From the NCBI GenBank assembly GCA_026018925.1, contig JAKSZU010000008.1, positions 7,616,415-7,680,414 on the forward strand: 64,000 nt of DNA, given 5' to 3'. The translations under genes were made by a program, and so were the position numbers. How positions within the stretch are numbered: position 1 is the first letter of the stretch; each line of letters starts with the position of its first letter. The DNA is from Tupaia tana. Its lineage: Eukaryota; Chordata; Mammalia; Scandentia; Tupaiidae. The notes beneath the pieces were generated by a model, which saw only the letters and a program-made list of their open reading frames with translations, was not told the DNA's origin and did no database searches. This document shows, one piece after another, positions 32,866 through 43,847 of the stretch.

Positions 32866-33825
32866 ATGGCTAAAAGTAGAAAAAGAGCCTCAGGTCTGAA
32901 TAAACAAGAAAATATGTCTCCAACAAAGGAAAATGCCCCTCCATGTCTCGTAAATATGGAGGACGTTACCAAAATGACAGACACAGAATTCCGAACATTC
33001 ATGGTGACAAAATTCTGTGAATTGGAAAAAAAAAGAGACAACGAACTACAGGAAATTAGGAAGTCCTTCCAGGATATGAAAGAAGAAATGGATACTCTGA
33101 GAAAGAATCAGGTGGAACTATTAGAGATAAAGTCTATAATACAAGAATTCAAAAACTCTCTGGAAAGTATTAAGAGCCGATTAGACCATGCTGAAGATCG
33201 AATCTCTGATGTAGAAGATAAAACCTCTGATCTAGAAAAAAACTACAAAAAGATCGAGAAAATAACTAAAAAACATGAGGATAATATACGAGAAATACTA
33301 GACTCTATTAGACGCCCAAACATCAGAATAATCGGCATCCCAGAAGGTGAAGAAACTAATAGCGGAATGGAAAATCTATTCCATGACATCTTGGAAGAAA
33401 ATTTCCCAAGCCTAGAGAGGCACCGAACCATCTGGACCCAAGAAATACAAAGGACCCCAAATAGAATCAACCCCAGAAGATCTTCCCCAAGGCACATCTT
33501 AGCCAGGCTGTCTAACGTCACAGAAAAAGACATGATACTAAAACTGGCAAGAGAGAAACGAGAAATAACTTACAAAGGCCATCCCATAAGACTAACACCA
33601 GACCTCTCATCAGAAACAATGCAAGCAAGAAAAGAATGGGAAGACATACTGAGAGTGTTAAGAGAGAAACAATTTCAGCCAAGACTATTATACCCTGCAA
33701 GATTATCCTTCATTTGGGAAAAAAAGATTAAAATCTTCTCAGACAAACAAAACCTGAAAGAATTTGCCAACACCAGACCAGCTCTTCAAGAAATCCTGAA
33801 AAAAGTACTGTTCCAGGAAAACTAA
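32866..33825 (+). CDS. L1 ORF1 protein, intact
   Basis: 319 codons, the RNA-binding chaperone that coats L1 RNA as a trimer in cytoplasmic particles. The N-terminus is short and basic (residues 1-44). A long coiled coil covers about 45-148 (heptad-like Leu/Ile with many Lys/Glu). The RRM begins at RRPNIRIIGIPEG (149-161), and the C-terminal domain covers about 246-319 including the conserved 'TRPALQEILKK'. The start ATG at 32,866 gives the usual basic N-terminus; it follows the partial monomer and leader. The length is in the mammalian ORF1p range and no stop or frameshift is seen. ORF2 follows after 44 bases in another frame, as usual for L1, where ORF2 is translated by rare reinitiation. 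Function is inferred from family. Confidence 0.95.
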   Translation: MAKSRKRASGLNKQENMSPTKENAPPCLVNMEDVTKMTDTEFRTFMVTKFCELEKKRDNELQEIRKSFQDMKEEMDTLRKNQVELLEIKSIIQEFKNSLESIKSRLDHAEDRISDVEDKTSDLEKNYKKIEKITKKHEDNIREILDSIRRPNIRIIGIPEGEETNSGMENLFHDILEENFPSLERHRTIWTQEIQRTPNRINPRRSSPRHILARLSNVTEKDMILKLAREKREITYKGHPIRLTPDLSSETMQARKEWEDILRVLREKQFQPRLLYPARLSFIWEKKIKIFSDKQNLKEFANTRPALQEILKKVLFQEN

Positions 33826-33869
33826 AGACGCAACAGCCAGAAACAAAGAAATAACAGGCAACTAAGACA

Positions 33870-36800
33870 ATGGCTAACTTAAATGTCGGTACAGACCCTA
33901 TAACATCGATAATAACATTGAATGTTAATGGGTTAAATTCTCCAATCAAGAGACACAGACTGGCTGAATGGATAAAAAAACAGAAACCCTCTATCTGTTG
34001 CCTACAAGAAACCCACCTCATGGAAAAAGACATACATAGACTGAAAGTGAAGGGTTGGAAAAAGGTTTTCCATGCAGTTGGGAACCAAAAAAGAGCTGGA
34101 GTTGCGATACTAATTTCTGACAAAATAGGCTTTAAAACAAAAAGTGTCCGAAGAGACAAAGAAGGGTACTATATCATAGTAAAAGGCTCTATAGATCGAG
34201 AAGATATAATGCTTATTAATATCTATGCTCCTAACACAGGAGCACCCAAATATGTGAAGGAAAGATTGTTAGATCTGAAAGGGGAGATAGACTGCAACAC
34301 ACTAATTGTTGGAGATCTCAACACCGCATTATCCCCTCTGGACAGATCATCTAGGCAAAAAATAGGTAGAGAGATCAAGGACCTAAATGATACCATAAAT
34401 CAATTGGACTTAACAGACATCTATAGAACTTTCCACCCAAAAACCACAAGATATAGTTTTTTCTCACCCCGACATGGAACTTTCTCGAAGATTGACCACA
34501 TCATAGGACACAAAGCAAGCCTCTGCAGATTCAGAGGCATAGAAACTATTTCCAGCATCTTCTCTGACCATGATGGAATTAAACTCGAGTTTAATTTCAA
34601 GAGAAATCCTCAAAAATACCTAAAAACATGGAAACTAAATAACCTACTCCTGAATGACTCCACTATTATCGAAGAAATAAAGTCCGAAATCAAAAGATTC
34701 ATGGAAGCCAATGACAATGAAGATACAAGTTTCCATAATCTTTGGGACACTGCCAAAGCAGTCATAAGAGGGAAGTTCATAGCAATTAGTGCACATAAGA
34801 GGAAGACAGAGAAAAGGCTAATGGATCACCTAACATCAAGCCTTAGAGAATTGGTAAAGCAACAGCAAAAAAATCCAAAAAATTACAGGAGAAAGGAAAT
34901 AATAAAGATCCGAGCAGAAATAAATGAAATAGAAAATAAACGTACTATACAGAAAGTAAGTGAAAGCAAAAGCTGATTCTTTGAAAGGATAAACAAAATT
35001 GATACCCCACTAGCGAGACTTATTAAGAAGAAGAGAGAAAGGAACCAGGTGAATCAAATCTGCAATGAGGCTGGTAACATAACAACAGACATAGTAGAAA
35101 TTCAAAACATCATTAGAGGATACTTTGAACATCTATACGCTAAGAAACAAGATAATCTGGATGAGATGGACAAATTCCTGGACAAATATAATCTACCAAG
35201 AATGAGCCAGGAAGAAATAGAAAGTCTGAATAGGCCCATAACAAGCCAGGAGATTGAATCAGTAATAAGTAACCTCCCAACAAAGAAAAGCCCTGGCCCC
35301 GATAGATTCATCTCTGAATTCTACAAAACTTTCAAAGTAGAGTTAACTCCCATTCTGCTCAAATTATTTCTAAAGATCCAAAAGGGTGAATCTCTCCCTA
35401 ATTCATTCTATGAAGCCTCTGTCACCCTCATCCTCAAAACAGATAAGGACAGGACAAGGAAGGAAAACTATACACCAATATCTCTGATGAACATAGACTC
35501 AAAGATTCTCAATAAGATACTAGCAAATCGTATTCAACAACTTATACAGAAGATCATACACCATGATCAGGTAGGCTTTATTCCAGGAATGCAAGGTTGG
35601 TTCAACATACGCAAAACCATAAATGTAATACACCATATTAATAGGAAGAAAGACAAAATCCATATGGTCATATCGATTGACGCAGAAAAAGCATTTGATA
35701 AGATACAACATCCCTTCATGATCAAGACTCTTAGCAAAATCGGCATAGAAGGGCCATTTCTCAATACAATAAAAGCCATCTATGAAAAACCCATAGCGAA
35801 CATCATCCTGAATGGAGAAAAGCTGAAAGCTTTCCCACTAAACACAGGAACAAGACAAGGATGCCCACTTTCTCCTCTCCTTTTCAATATAGTACTGGAA
35901 GTCCTCGCCAACGCAATCAGAAAAGAGGAAAAAATAAAGGGCATTCGAATAGGAAAAGAAGAGGTGAAACTCTCTCTATTTGCAGATGACATGATTGTAT
36001 ACATAGAAGACCCAATGGTCTCCATGGAAAAACTACTGGAAGTAATACATGAATTCAGTAAAGTTGCAGGATATAAAATCAATATACAGAAATCGATAGC
36101 ATTTCTATATACGAATAACAGGCAGACTGAGATAGAACTGAAAAAACTTATTCCGTTTACCATAGCCACTAAAAGTATAAGATATTTAGGAATAAATCTA
36201 ACCAAAGAAGTTAAAGACCTCCACAAGGAAAACTACGAGAAGGTAAAAAAAGAAATTGAAAATGACACAAAAAAATGGAAGGACATCCCATGTTCATGGA
36301 TTGGAAGAGTTAATATAATCAAAATGGCAATTCTACCCAAATTAATCTACCTATTTAATGCAATGGCAATCAAAGTACCAGACACATTCTTCACAGATCT
36401 AGAAAAGACAATCTTAAAATTTGTCTGGAATCATAAAAGACCCCGTATTGCCAAAGCACTTCTACACAAGAAGAATGGAGTGGGTGGCATCTCCATCCCT
36501 GATCCAAAAATATATTACAAATCTGTGGTAATAAAGACAGCATGGTATTGGCACAGAAACAGACATGTGGACCAATGGAACAGAATAGAGTCCCCAGAAA
36601 TAAGTGCCCAAACATACAGTCAACTGATCTTTGACAAGGGGTACCAGTCAATCCAGTAGGAAAATGAAAGCCTCTTCAGCAAGTGGTGCTGGAGAAACTG
36701 GACTTCCACTTGCAGAAAGATGAATCTGAACCCCTACCTCTCTCCTTTGACAAGAATCAAGTCAAGGTGGATCAAGGATCTAAATCTAAGACCTCAAACT

Positions 36801-37727
36801 ATAAAGCTGCTCCTGGAGAATGCTGGGGAAACTCTGGGAGACATTGGTGTAGGGAAAGACTTCCTAAAGAAGACCCTCAAAGCAGAGTCCATCGTCCACA
36901 AAATAGACAAGTGGAATTACATCAGACTAAGAAGTTTCTGCATGGCCAAAGACACAGTAGTTAGTGTGAATCGACAGCCCTCAGAATGGGAAAATATTTT
37001 TGTAAATGTTGCATCAGATAAGGGACTGATAACCAAAATACACAAGGAACTAAAAAAGGTGTTTGGAAGAAAGATGAGCAACCCTATTAAAAGATGGGAG
37101 AAGGAGATGAAGAAAACACTCTCTAAAGATGACATACGAATGGCCAAAAGGCATATGAAAAAATGTTCAACCTCCCTCATCGTAAGGGAAATGCAGATAA
37201 AAACAACAATGAGGTACCACCTAACCCCAGTCAGATTGTCTAATATTAAAAAAACAAAAAATGATAAGTGTTGGCGGGGGTGTGGTGAAAGGGGAACTCT
37301 TTTACACTGCTGGTGGGAATGTAGATTGGTCCAACCACTGTCGAGAATAATTTGGAGATTCCTCAAAAATCTACAGATAGATCTGCCATATGATCCAGAG
37401 ATCCCACTCCTCGGTATCTACCCAAAGGACAGAAGAATCCTTCATTGGAAAAGTGCTTGCACATCGATGTTTATTGCGGCACTACTCACAATTGCTAAGT
37501 CATGGAACCAACCCAGATGCCCCCGTATGGAGGAATGGATTGAAAAACTGTGGCACATATACTCTATGGAATACTACTCAGCCATAAAAACCAACAGAGC
37601 CCTGGCTTTTGACAGAAAGTGGAAGAATATGGAAGATGTACTGCTGAGTGAGGCAAGCCAGGCTATGAAGGAGAGACATTGTATGTCCCCACTTAACATA
37701 TACCATTTGTCTGCATTCTATGTCTGA
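33870..37727 (+). pseudogene. L1 ORF2 (endonuclease-reverse transcriptase), two in-frame stops
   Basis: One frame of 1,285 codons, broken only by TGA at 34,974 (codon 369) and TAG at 36,657 (codon 930). The endonuclease (1 to about 240) keeps Glu47 in QETH, Asp149 and Asn151 in GDLN, Asp209 and the SDHD at 232-235. The reverse transcriptase keeps FADD at codons 704-707 (35,979-35,990). The C-terminal C-X3-C-X7-H-X4-C is at 1134-1151. The family protein nicks target DNA and copies L1 RNA at the nick. Both stops stand where other mammalian L1 ORF2s have Trp (SWFFER; QW before the C-terminal segment), so each is a TGG to TGA or TAG change. The first stop lies after the endonuclease and would remove the whole RT, so the copy is inactive. 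Confidence 0.95.
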
Positions 37728-37996
37728 AACTGATTGACTAACAGTTGAACAAACACAAGAGATGGGTGTGAGTGTCAGATGGGGTGTGTGTGGAGGAGTG
37801 GGGCCCAACGAAAGACATTTGGAGAAGGGATACAGAGGTAGAGCATTGACGCGATGGGGAGGTGTGGTGTTATCTGTTGAAGATATTTCGATCAACGGGT
37901 CTGGGGAGAAATGTTCACATATCGAAATGGTCTCATTGTAAGCCAAACAATATGATTGAAAGTATATACAAAAATAAATAAAGTAATTAAAAAAAA
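37728..37996 (+). other. L1 3' UTR with G-rich tract and weak end
   Basis: It has a G-rich run (37,765-37,806: 'gatgggtgtgagtgtcag', 'ggggtgtgtgtggaggag') typical of mammalian L1 3' UTRs, then AATAAA at 37,973 and 37,977 and an 8-base A-run at 37,989-37,996. Transcription probably read through this end in the source copy. Confidence 0.85.
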
Positions 37997-38213
37997 TAGA
38001 CTACAAAGGGAAGAATGATGCTGCCTTTAGTTCTCCTCAGAGTGCATTTGGTGGCAGTACAGTGGAAATAGAAGCTGTCCATACTGTTTTCTCCTATTGT
38101 TATGGTCTCTATGGCATCTATAATAGACAGTAACTCCATTACTTTTAAACCATTCCAGATTTTTTTGTTGTTGTAAAATAAAATAGCATAATGCTTTTGA
38201 AGAAAAAAAAAAT
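37997..38213 (+). other. 3'-transduced flank of a source L1
   Basis: About 206 bases that match no repeat I recognise, ending with AATAAA at 38,177-38,182, then 'tagcataatgcttttgaag' and a tail of As (38,203-38,213). The signal lies about 20 bases before the tail, a normal polyadenylation distance. The target duplication starts right after it. Confidence 0.8.
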
Positions 38214-38226
38214 ATATGAACAATTT
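38214..38226 (+). repeat. Target-site duplication, right copy, of young L1
   Basis: ATATGAACAATTT, exact copy of 31,963-31,975. Confidence 0.9.
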
Positions 38227-38440
38227 AATATATAGTTTAAAAAAACTAGTAGCACTATTGTGGGGTGTATTCAACATAATGTAATGTTCAATGTTGAAGA
38301 CGAGTATGTGCATCCTTGATTTGATTATTGCACTCTGTATACATGCCTTTAAAAGCCATATAGTAACCTAAAAATATATACATTGAATACATGTAAACCA
38401 GAAGTAATCATTTTTTAAAAAATTTAAAAAACAGAAGAAC

Positions 38441-39080
38441 CTGGGCATGGCCTCTGTCCGCTCCCTGCGGGTCAGGGAGGGAAGCGTTACAACCCACTCC
38501 CTGCACACCTGCTTTGGCTTCGCCTAAGGAAGACACTTAGAGATTTGAAAAGCCAATCAAACAGTCACTGTGTAGAACCGGAATCACGGCTGAGGTTTAC
38601 CGGTACCGCTTGTCAGCCTAAGCTAACTGACATGCTCAGCAGTATTGGACACTGTTACCACTGAAATTTTTAGCCAAGGAAAAAACAAAAAAGACAAAAC
38701 CTCATGAGCTCGCTGTAGAATAAGCACCATTGCCTCTGTGTCACAGGAGAGGAGACAAACTCAACTCAAGTCATTTGTTCCTGACAGAATCCCAACTCAC
38801 ATCTTGGTCCGGTGCCTCCCGCACTGCACCCAGCTGCCCTGGGTGGGGCGGGGAGCTCCCAGGTGCCCTGGCGGAATGGCTGTTAGTCCAGAAGCTTCAT
38901 CCTGGGAGCTGCAGCCACTCCAGCTGGCAGCGTTGAAGGGACCTCAGGTGGAACAGTACGGGCAAGCAGGGTGCTGGGAGGAGGCACGGGAGACCCTCGA
39001 AAAGCTGAAGCCTGTGAGTACCTGGACGTGGACGGCCCTCCGACGGCCCACCCGCTAGGGCAGTTTCAAACTCCCGGAAT
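38441..39080. other. No gene recognised; a possible MIR trace
   Basis: 'gcctctgtgtcacaggag' near 38,732 is MIR-like. The rest is GC-moderate unique DNA with chance frames. Confidence 0.35.
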
Positions 39081-39081
39081 G

Positions 39082-39458
39082 GTGGGGCCGGATGGTGGTG
39101 CGATGGTGAGCCTCGGGCATCTGCTGGGCAGGTCCCAGGTTCACACTCCTCTCCGTCGAGGTCAGACTCCTCTTCCCTGGGATAAACGTGGGAGTGCAGA
39201 GCTCTTCCACATACCGACCACTTTTCCTCTGGATTTATACCCAGGAGTGAGGTTGCTGGGTCCTAAAGTAATTCTGTTTTAGCTTTTTGAGGAACTGCCG
39301 TTTCATTTTCCACTGTACATAACTATGTTATGTATCTATTACCAGCCGAGTGTGCTGAGCACAAGCGGGGATCGTGGCACCAAGATCCTCTGTGGCTGCT
39401 GTGTCTCTGCCCCTCTAGTCCACGGAAGAAATGAAGTTTTAAAAATTAAAAGGAAAAA
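39082..39458 (+). mobile_element. Type B SINE interrupted by an L1 piece
   Basis: Head 39,082-39,181 ('gggccggatggtggtgcg', 'caggttcacactcc') and tail 39,345-39,458 ('cacaagcggggatcgtgg', 'ccacggaagaaatgaag') fit one type B SINE. Between them lies minus-strand L1 sequence. Confidence 0.65.
39182..39344 (-). mobile_element. Old L1 fragment, minus
   Basis: Its reverse complement 'gcagttcctcaaaaagc', 'cctgggtataaatccagagg', 'gctctgcactcccacg' matches the plus-strand old L1 at 30,850-30,970 closely. It has no A-tail. Confidence 0.75.
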
Positions 39459-39857
39459 AAATTATTTGGAAGTATGCGATAGCTTCCTTCCTCACATTTA
39501 TGTGAGTTCCCCATTTTCCCTCAGAAATGCCTGACTCTGTGTAAAGGTCTAACTATGACTGACTCACTCTACTCAGAACCCTCCAGTCTAACAATCAACT
39601 CTCAGTCACCAGAGTCACCAGGGGACACGGCACACACAGCACCTGGCCCTCCCCGGCGGCTCTATCTGGAACTCAGTGAGGATGCCCTGGGCACGGGCCT
39701 GTTCGGATGACAGACGAGGGGTGGAAACCCACTCGGTGGCATGACGGACCTAGGCTCTCTGCAAGCATTATCTGGTAGAACAGAACCACTCGCTGAGGAA
39801 AAGCTTGTTGTCTGTAAAATGCCGTCAGCTGTCACTAGTTTGATCAGGGCTTGTTTT

Positions 39858-39950
39858 CCTTCTTCTTCTTCTTCTTCTTCTTCTTCTTCCTCCTCTCCCT
39901 CTTCCTCTTCCTCTCCTTCCTCTCCTTCCTCTCCTTCCTCCCCTTCTTCT
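39858..39950. repeat. (TTC)n / (CTCTTCC)n pyrimidine microsatellite
   Basis: About 90 bases of C and T only on the plus strand, first TTC units then CTCCTTC-like units. Confidence 0.95.
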
Positions 39951-40129
39951 TTGTATTTCTTATATGTCTCCTCTGCCCAGAGCTCCCTTCAGAGCACAGC
40001 TCTAGTTCTTGGTCTTCTGCAGGCCTCTCCCTCAAGGGCAGCGATGCACTAGAAGCGCGGCAATCCGCTCACCAGGGTCCCCACAAACAAGCTGCATGTT
40101 CACCGCTTATTTAGCTCCCTCTGGCCTCG

Positions 40130-40380
40130 GTGAAGAGAGGAGGGTATGCAAATAGATGGTCCTGCGGTTTTTTCCAGTCCCCGAGAGTGAGTGAATTGAA
40201 TAATCTATTTAATCAGTTCATTTTACCATCGTTAAATATGGTTATTACTAAATTGCTGTGGATTAACTCCCTCCAGGCAGGCACTTGAAAAAGCAGGCCT
40301 AAGAAATAAATAAGTTTATTACCCTTTCTTCAGAAATGCCATGTCACTGGGAATCATTGGAATTGCTTTTTTCAGGAATT
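40130..40380. other. Candidate conserved noncoding element
   Basis: Contains an exact octamer ATGCAAAT at 40,147 and repeat-free AT-rich sequence with 'taatctatttaatcag'. Conservation is not testable here. Confidence 0.3.
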
Positions 40381-40387
40381 AATAAAA

Positions 40388-40550
40388 TAGGGGAACTAAC
40401 AGTGGCACGGCAGTAGCAATGCCTGTCGAGGCTCACCCACCGTGGAGCGCTCCAGGTTCATGTCCCAGAGCAGCCAGGCACGCACACGGCTGTGATCGGG
40501 GCTGTTGAGGCTGGGGGTGGATCGCAGCATAGAGCCATGCTCGTGTGAGA
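40388..40550 (+). mobile_element. tRNA-like SINE, type B, 3' end lost
   Basis: 'ggggaactaacagtggcac', 'caggttcatgtcccag', 'cacggctgtgatc', 'gggggtggatcgcagc' follow the type B order seen at 24.1 kb. Confidence 0.6.
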
Positions 40551-40843
40551 GCAGGGACCTGGTGGGCCAGCTGGGGCACTGCCCAGAGAGCACCAGGCGG
40601 TCTGCAGCATGTGGATACTCGAGTGTTCCTTCCCTGAGAGACCCTGGCACCTGCGGTGGGAGCAAGTCGCTGCTTCACTCTCCAGGGAGAATCCTAAAAT
40701 CCCGGGGAGAACCCCAGGCTCCTCCTCTGTCTGGAGAATGGACTCCATCCTTACCTTCGAGGACAGATTTCTGACTGTTCTTCCTGCACTTCGATGCTTT
40801 CCACAGGGTCTGGGAGAGTCCTGTCCACAAACACTGCGCTTGC

Positions 40844-41280
40844 TGTAACAGATGGCTTTGGTAGTGACGGTGGGCAGCTCCTCACATCCTGACCCTAGCA
40901 GAACATCACCAGATAAACCACGGGCCTTATTATCTACTGCTAGGTTAAGTTCAGACATTCTCTTCTACTGACTCCACGTCTCTTTGAGACAAAGACCTAC
41001 CTGTCTAACCAATTACTAACCTAAGAATTTCTAGACCCACCTGTAACCTATAAACCCTCACTTCCAGATGCCCCACCTTTTTGGGCCAGGCCAGTGACGA
41101 GACTCCTAGGCTGACTCACAATTCTGTCTGTGTCTCCTGTCCTCAGAACTGACTAAAAGAACTGCTGCATCTGAGCACCCTGGAAATACTTCTGTGTTTT
41201 TCAGGCCTGTTCACTTACAATCATGCTTAGAATAAACTATATTAATTATTATTTTTATGGAGCGTGGTTATTCCTTTGAC
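40844..41280 (+). mobile_element. Candidate solo LTR of an endogenous retrovirus
   Basis: Starts TGTAACAG, ends TTTGACA, contains CTATAAACC at 41,048 and AATAAA at 41,231, and is about 437 bases. These match LTR anatomy (TG...CA, TATA, poly-A signal), but I see no matching second LTR, no viral genes and no clean target duplication. Confidence 0.4.
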
Positions 41281-41629
41281 ACTTTTAATTCCTAGAAATT
41301 AACGGGAATTATTTACATAAAATAGACAAGGCTCCCAAGATTGGACTGTTGCGAGGCCTGGTAAGCGTCCATTGGACTGTGGACTATAGGGAATGTCTGG
41401 CCCCCACTGACACAGGGAAACTCTGGACTTGCCCACAGCCAAGCCCAGCCACTCAGCCGGCAGGAGCCTGAGAGGGACCGCAGAGTGCACAGGGAAGTCT
41501 CTGGACCCATGATAACCTGAGTGTCCCTGAGGGGCAGGAGAGAGTCCTGGTGTTACAGCAAAACGCACTCAGGCCACTCATCCCGAAGATGGCTCTGCAA
41601 ACACCCAAGGGGCCAGGACATCAAGCTTT

Positions 41630-41930
41630 GCTTCTTCTCCTTCTTCTTCTTCTTCTTCTTCTTCTGCTTCCTCTACTTCTTCTTCTATTTTTAAAGAGAT
41701 TCTTGCTACAGGGTGTGTATCCTCACCAGAGAGACAGAGAAAGTGAGAAATCACCCATGGGGGGGGTTGGCCATGCTATGGTCCCTTCTCCTCCATTCTC
41801 TTCTTGGGATCTTGGGCACACATGCACAGTACCTGGCATGTGTTTCAAGCCCCTGGGTCCAGGACTTGAACCATGGTTGGCCATGTGAGAGTGCCATGCC
41901 TTAACCACTACCCCAACTGCTGGCCCCAGG
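41630..41930 (-). mobile_element. tRNA-derived SINE, long form, minus, with (CTT)n
   Basis: (CTT)n at 41,630-41,690 in place of a T-run, 'cttgctacagggtgtgtatc', 'gggtccaggacttgaacc', ending 'ccaactgctggcccc'. Confidence 0.85.
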
Positions 41931-41944
41931 CTTTGTTACTTGCT

Positions 41945-42100
41945 AGCTACCAATACTGAAGAAGTGATTTAGCTCTGTGCCTCAGCTTCCAAATCCATAA
42001 AATGGGAACCTTAACAGTCTGAGCTAAATAACATAATATGTGTAAAGTGCTGGGAACAGAGTCTGGAACATAGGTGGTGCTCAGTCCCTGATCACTGAGG
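41945..42100 (-). mobile_element. MIR fragment
   Basis: 'tagctctgtgcctcagcttc', 'aatccataaaatgggaac', 'gtgtaaagtgctgggaacag' is MIR text. Confidence 0.8.
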
Positions 42101-42248
42101 CTGAGGCAATCCAGGACCCTCCAGGAAGACGTCATCTCTGCGCACCTTCTCTCTTCTAAGAAGGGGCAGAAACAGCACGTGTCCTTTGGATGTGGTGACT
42201 TTATCTTACCTCATCCCTATGTAAAAAGCTAGTCACCAAGAGAACACC

Positions 42249-42535
42249 AGGGCCAGCAGGGGGCACAGAGGTTAAAGAGGCTGGATCCCACATGGCCAAC
42301 TGAGCAGTTCCAGTCTCATATCCAGTGGCATGAGAAACATATCAGGTGCATGTGTGTGCATGCCCAAAACTCCAGAGAAGAGGATGGAGTAGAAGGGATT
42401 GTAGCATGGCCAAACCCCCCGAGGGTTGATTTCTCACTTTCTCTCTCTAGTAAGGACATGCACCCTAAGGGGGTAGGGGGAGAAGAAGGCAGCAGCATCC
42501 ATAAAAGCAATAAGTAAACAATTTACAAAAAAGAA
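42249..42535 (+). mobile_element. tRNA-derived SINE, long form, diverged
   Basis: 'gggccagcagggggcacag', 'gctggatcccacatggcc', 'tgcatgcccaaaactccag', CT tract, A-rich end. Confidence 0.8.
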
Positions 42536-42865
42536 AAAAAATCTCCCATGAAGAAGTTAGGATGGGTCTTAGCCATTAGCCCTAGAGTTCCATAAAGAAA
42601 TGGTACCGCTCGTCAAGAACTGTGGTCCAGAATTCTCTGACCAGCAGGAGCTTCATCTGGTTGCATCTGGCCCTGAAAACAGATACCGTGTTTACTGTAA
42701 AGAATGCCTAATAAGTTTATTTCCTTAACAAGCACAGTGCACAGTCATCAAGTAGTTATTCTCAAGTAAATGAAATTAGTGGCTACTTGGTGGTTTCACT
42801 GGGTTTTTGAAGGAAATAAAATTTGGGGAGATAGAAATAACTTGTAATATATCTGAGAGATAAAA
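42536..42865. other. No gene recognised
   Basis: AT-rich unique-looking DNA. Confidence 0.35.
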
Positions 42866-42867
42866 TA

Positions 42868-43122
42868 CAGGGCCAACTCCCTGGCACAATGTTAACAAGC
42901 TACTCAAGAGAACCCAGATCCCCTATGAGAATACGGTTCAAATCCTCAGCCCACTGAGCTGGAAAATGCACAAGCACAAACACAAGTGCTCAAGATCTTA
43001 CGAGCTGGAAAAACAGGAGAAAGAGGAGCATGGCACCAGCAGGCCTGTGGAAGCTGCTTCTCTCTCCACCCACCCACCATGAGCAAGCATGTGTTCTACC
43101 ATGGAGAAAAAACATCTAAAAA
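42868..43122 (+). mobile_element. tRNA-like SINE, diverged
   Basis: 'gggccaactccctggcac', 'ggttcaaatcctcagccc', 'aagtgctcaagatctt', 'ctctctccacccacccacc', A-rich end. Related to the copy at 43.6 kb. Confidence 0.65.
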
Positions 43123-43240
43123 TAGGAAATACAACATACCCCTAGAGATTATACGTGGGAAGATACATGATGCTCATAATCTAATCTTCACTCCTCCCCT
43201 CCATGTTAGCTTTTAAGTTACTTTTAAAACATAACCATTG

Positions 43241-43500
43241 GAACCAGCAGTTGGCATAATGGCTATGTCACTGGACTCCCATGTAATTGACTGCAGTTCG
43301 AGTCCCGGACCCAGTGGCTTAAACTCACGCAGGGTGTGTGTGCATGCATGCCCAAAATCCCAAGAGGAAAGTGGAGGAGAAGAGATTGTGGCATGGCCAT
43401 CCCCCCTCGGGGGTGATTTCTCACTTTCCGTCTCTCTGTCTCTCTCTGTCTTTCTGGTGAGCGCACACACCCTATAGCAAAAACCTCGCCAAAAACAATA
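43241..43500 (+). mobile_element. tRNA-derived SINE, long form
   Basis: 'ggaaccagcagttggcata', 'gttcgagtcccggaccc', 'caccctatagcaaaaacc'. Confidence 0.9.
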
Positions 43501-43612
43501 ATAAAGGTATATTTAATACTCTCAAGTAACTAATGTTAACAAATAAGGATAAAATATGGTTAAAATAGAAAATTATGATTTAAGACAGATGAATATAAAA
43601 ATATCAAATTAG

Positions 43613-43809
43613 AGGGCCAGCTCCATAGCTCAGTGGTTAAGGGAACTGGATCCCACATGGCATACTGCATGATTCAAATCTCAGCCCGATGCTTGAAAAA
43701 CACTCCAGGCATGTGTGTGCATGTGTGCCTCAAATCCTGCCAGGATGGAAAAGTGGAGAAAGATCACTGTGTGATCATACCTCATTGGAGGGTGTTTTCA
43801 CCCCACATA

Positions 43810-43847
<38 letters not shown>

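Larger units (their letters stand above)
31976..38213 (+). mobile_element. Full-length young L1 with 3' transduction
   Basis: A complete element: tandem-repeat 5' UTR, ORF1, a 44-base spacer, ORF2, a 3' UTR with two AATAAA signals, a short A-run, about 206 bases of further sequence with its own AATAAA and A-tail, and a 13-base target duplication outside all of it. ORF1 is intact. ORF2 has two stop codons but no frameshift. It is inserted in the same orientation into an older L1. Identical 5' repeats and clean ends mark it as the youngest large insertion here. It cannot move itself as written. Confidence 0.95.

Noticed and set aside
39741-40114. Serine-rich and phenylalanine-rich frames
   Set aside because: Translation of the TTC/CTC microsatellite.
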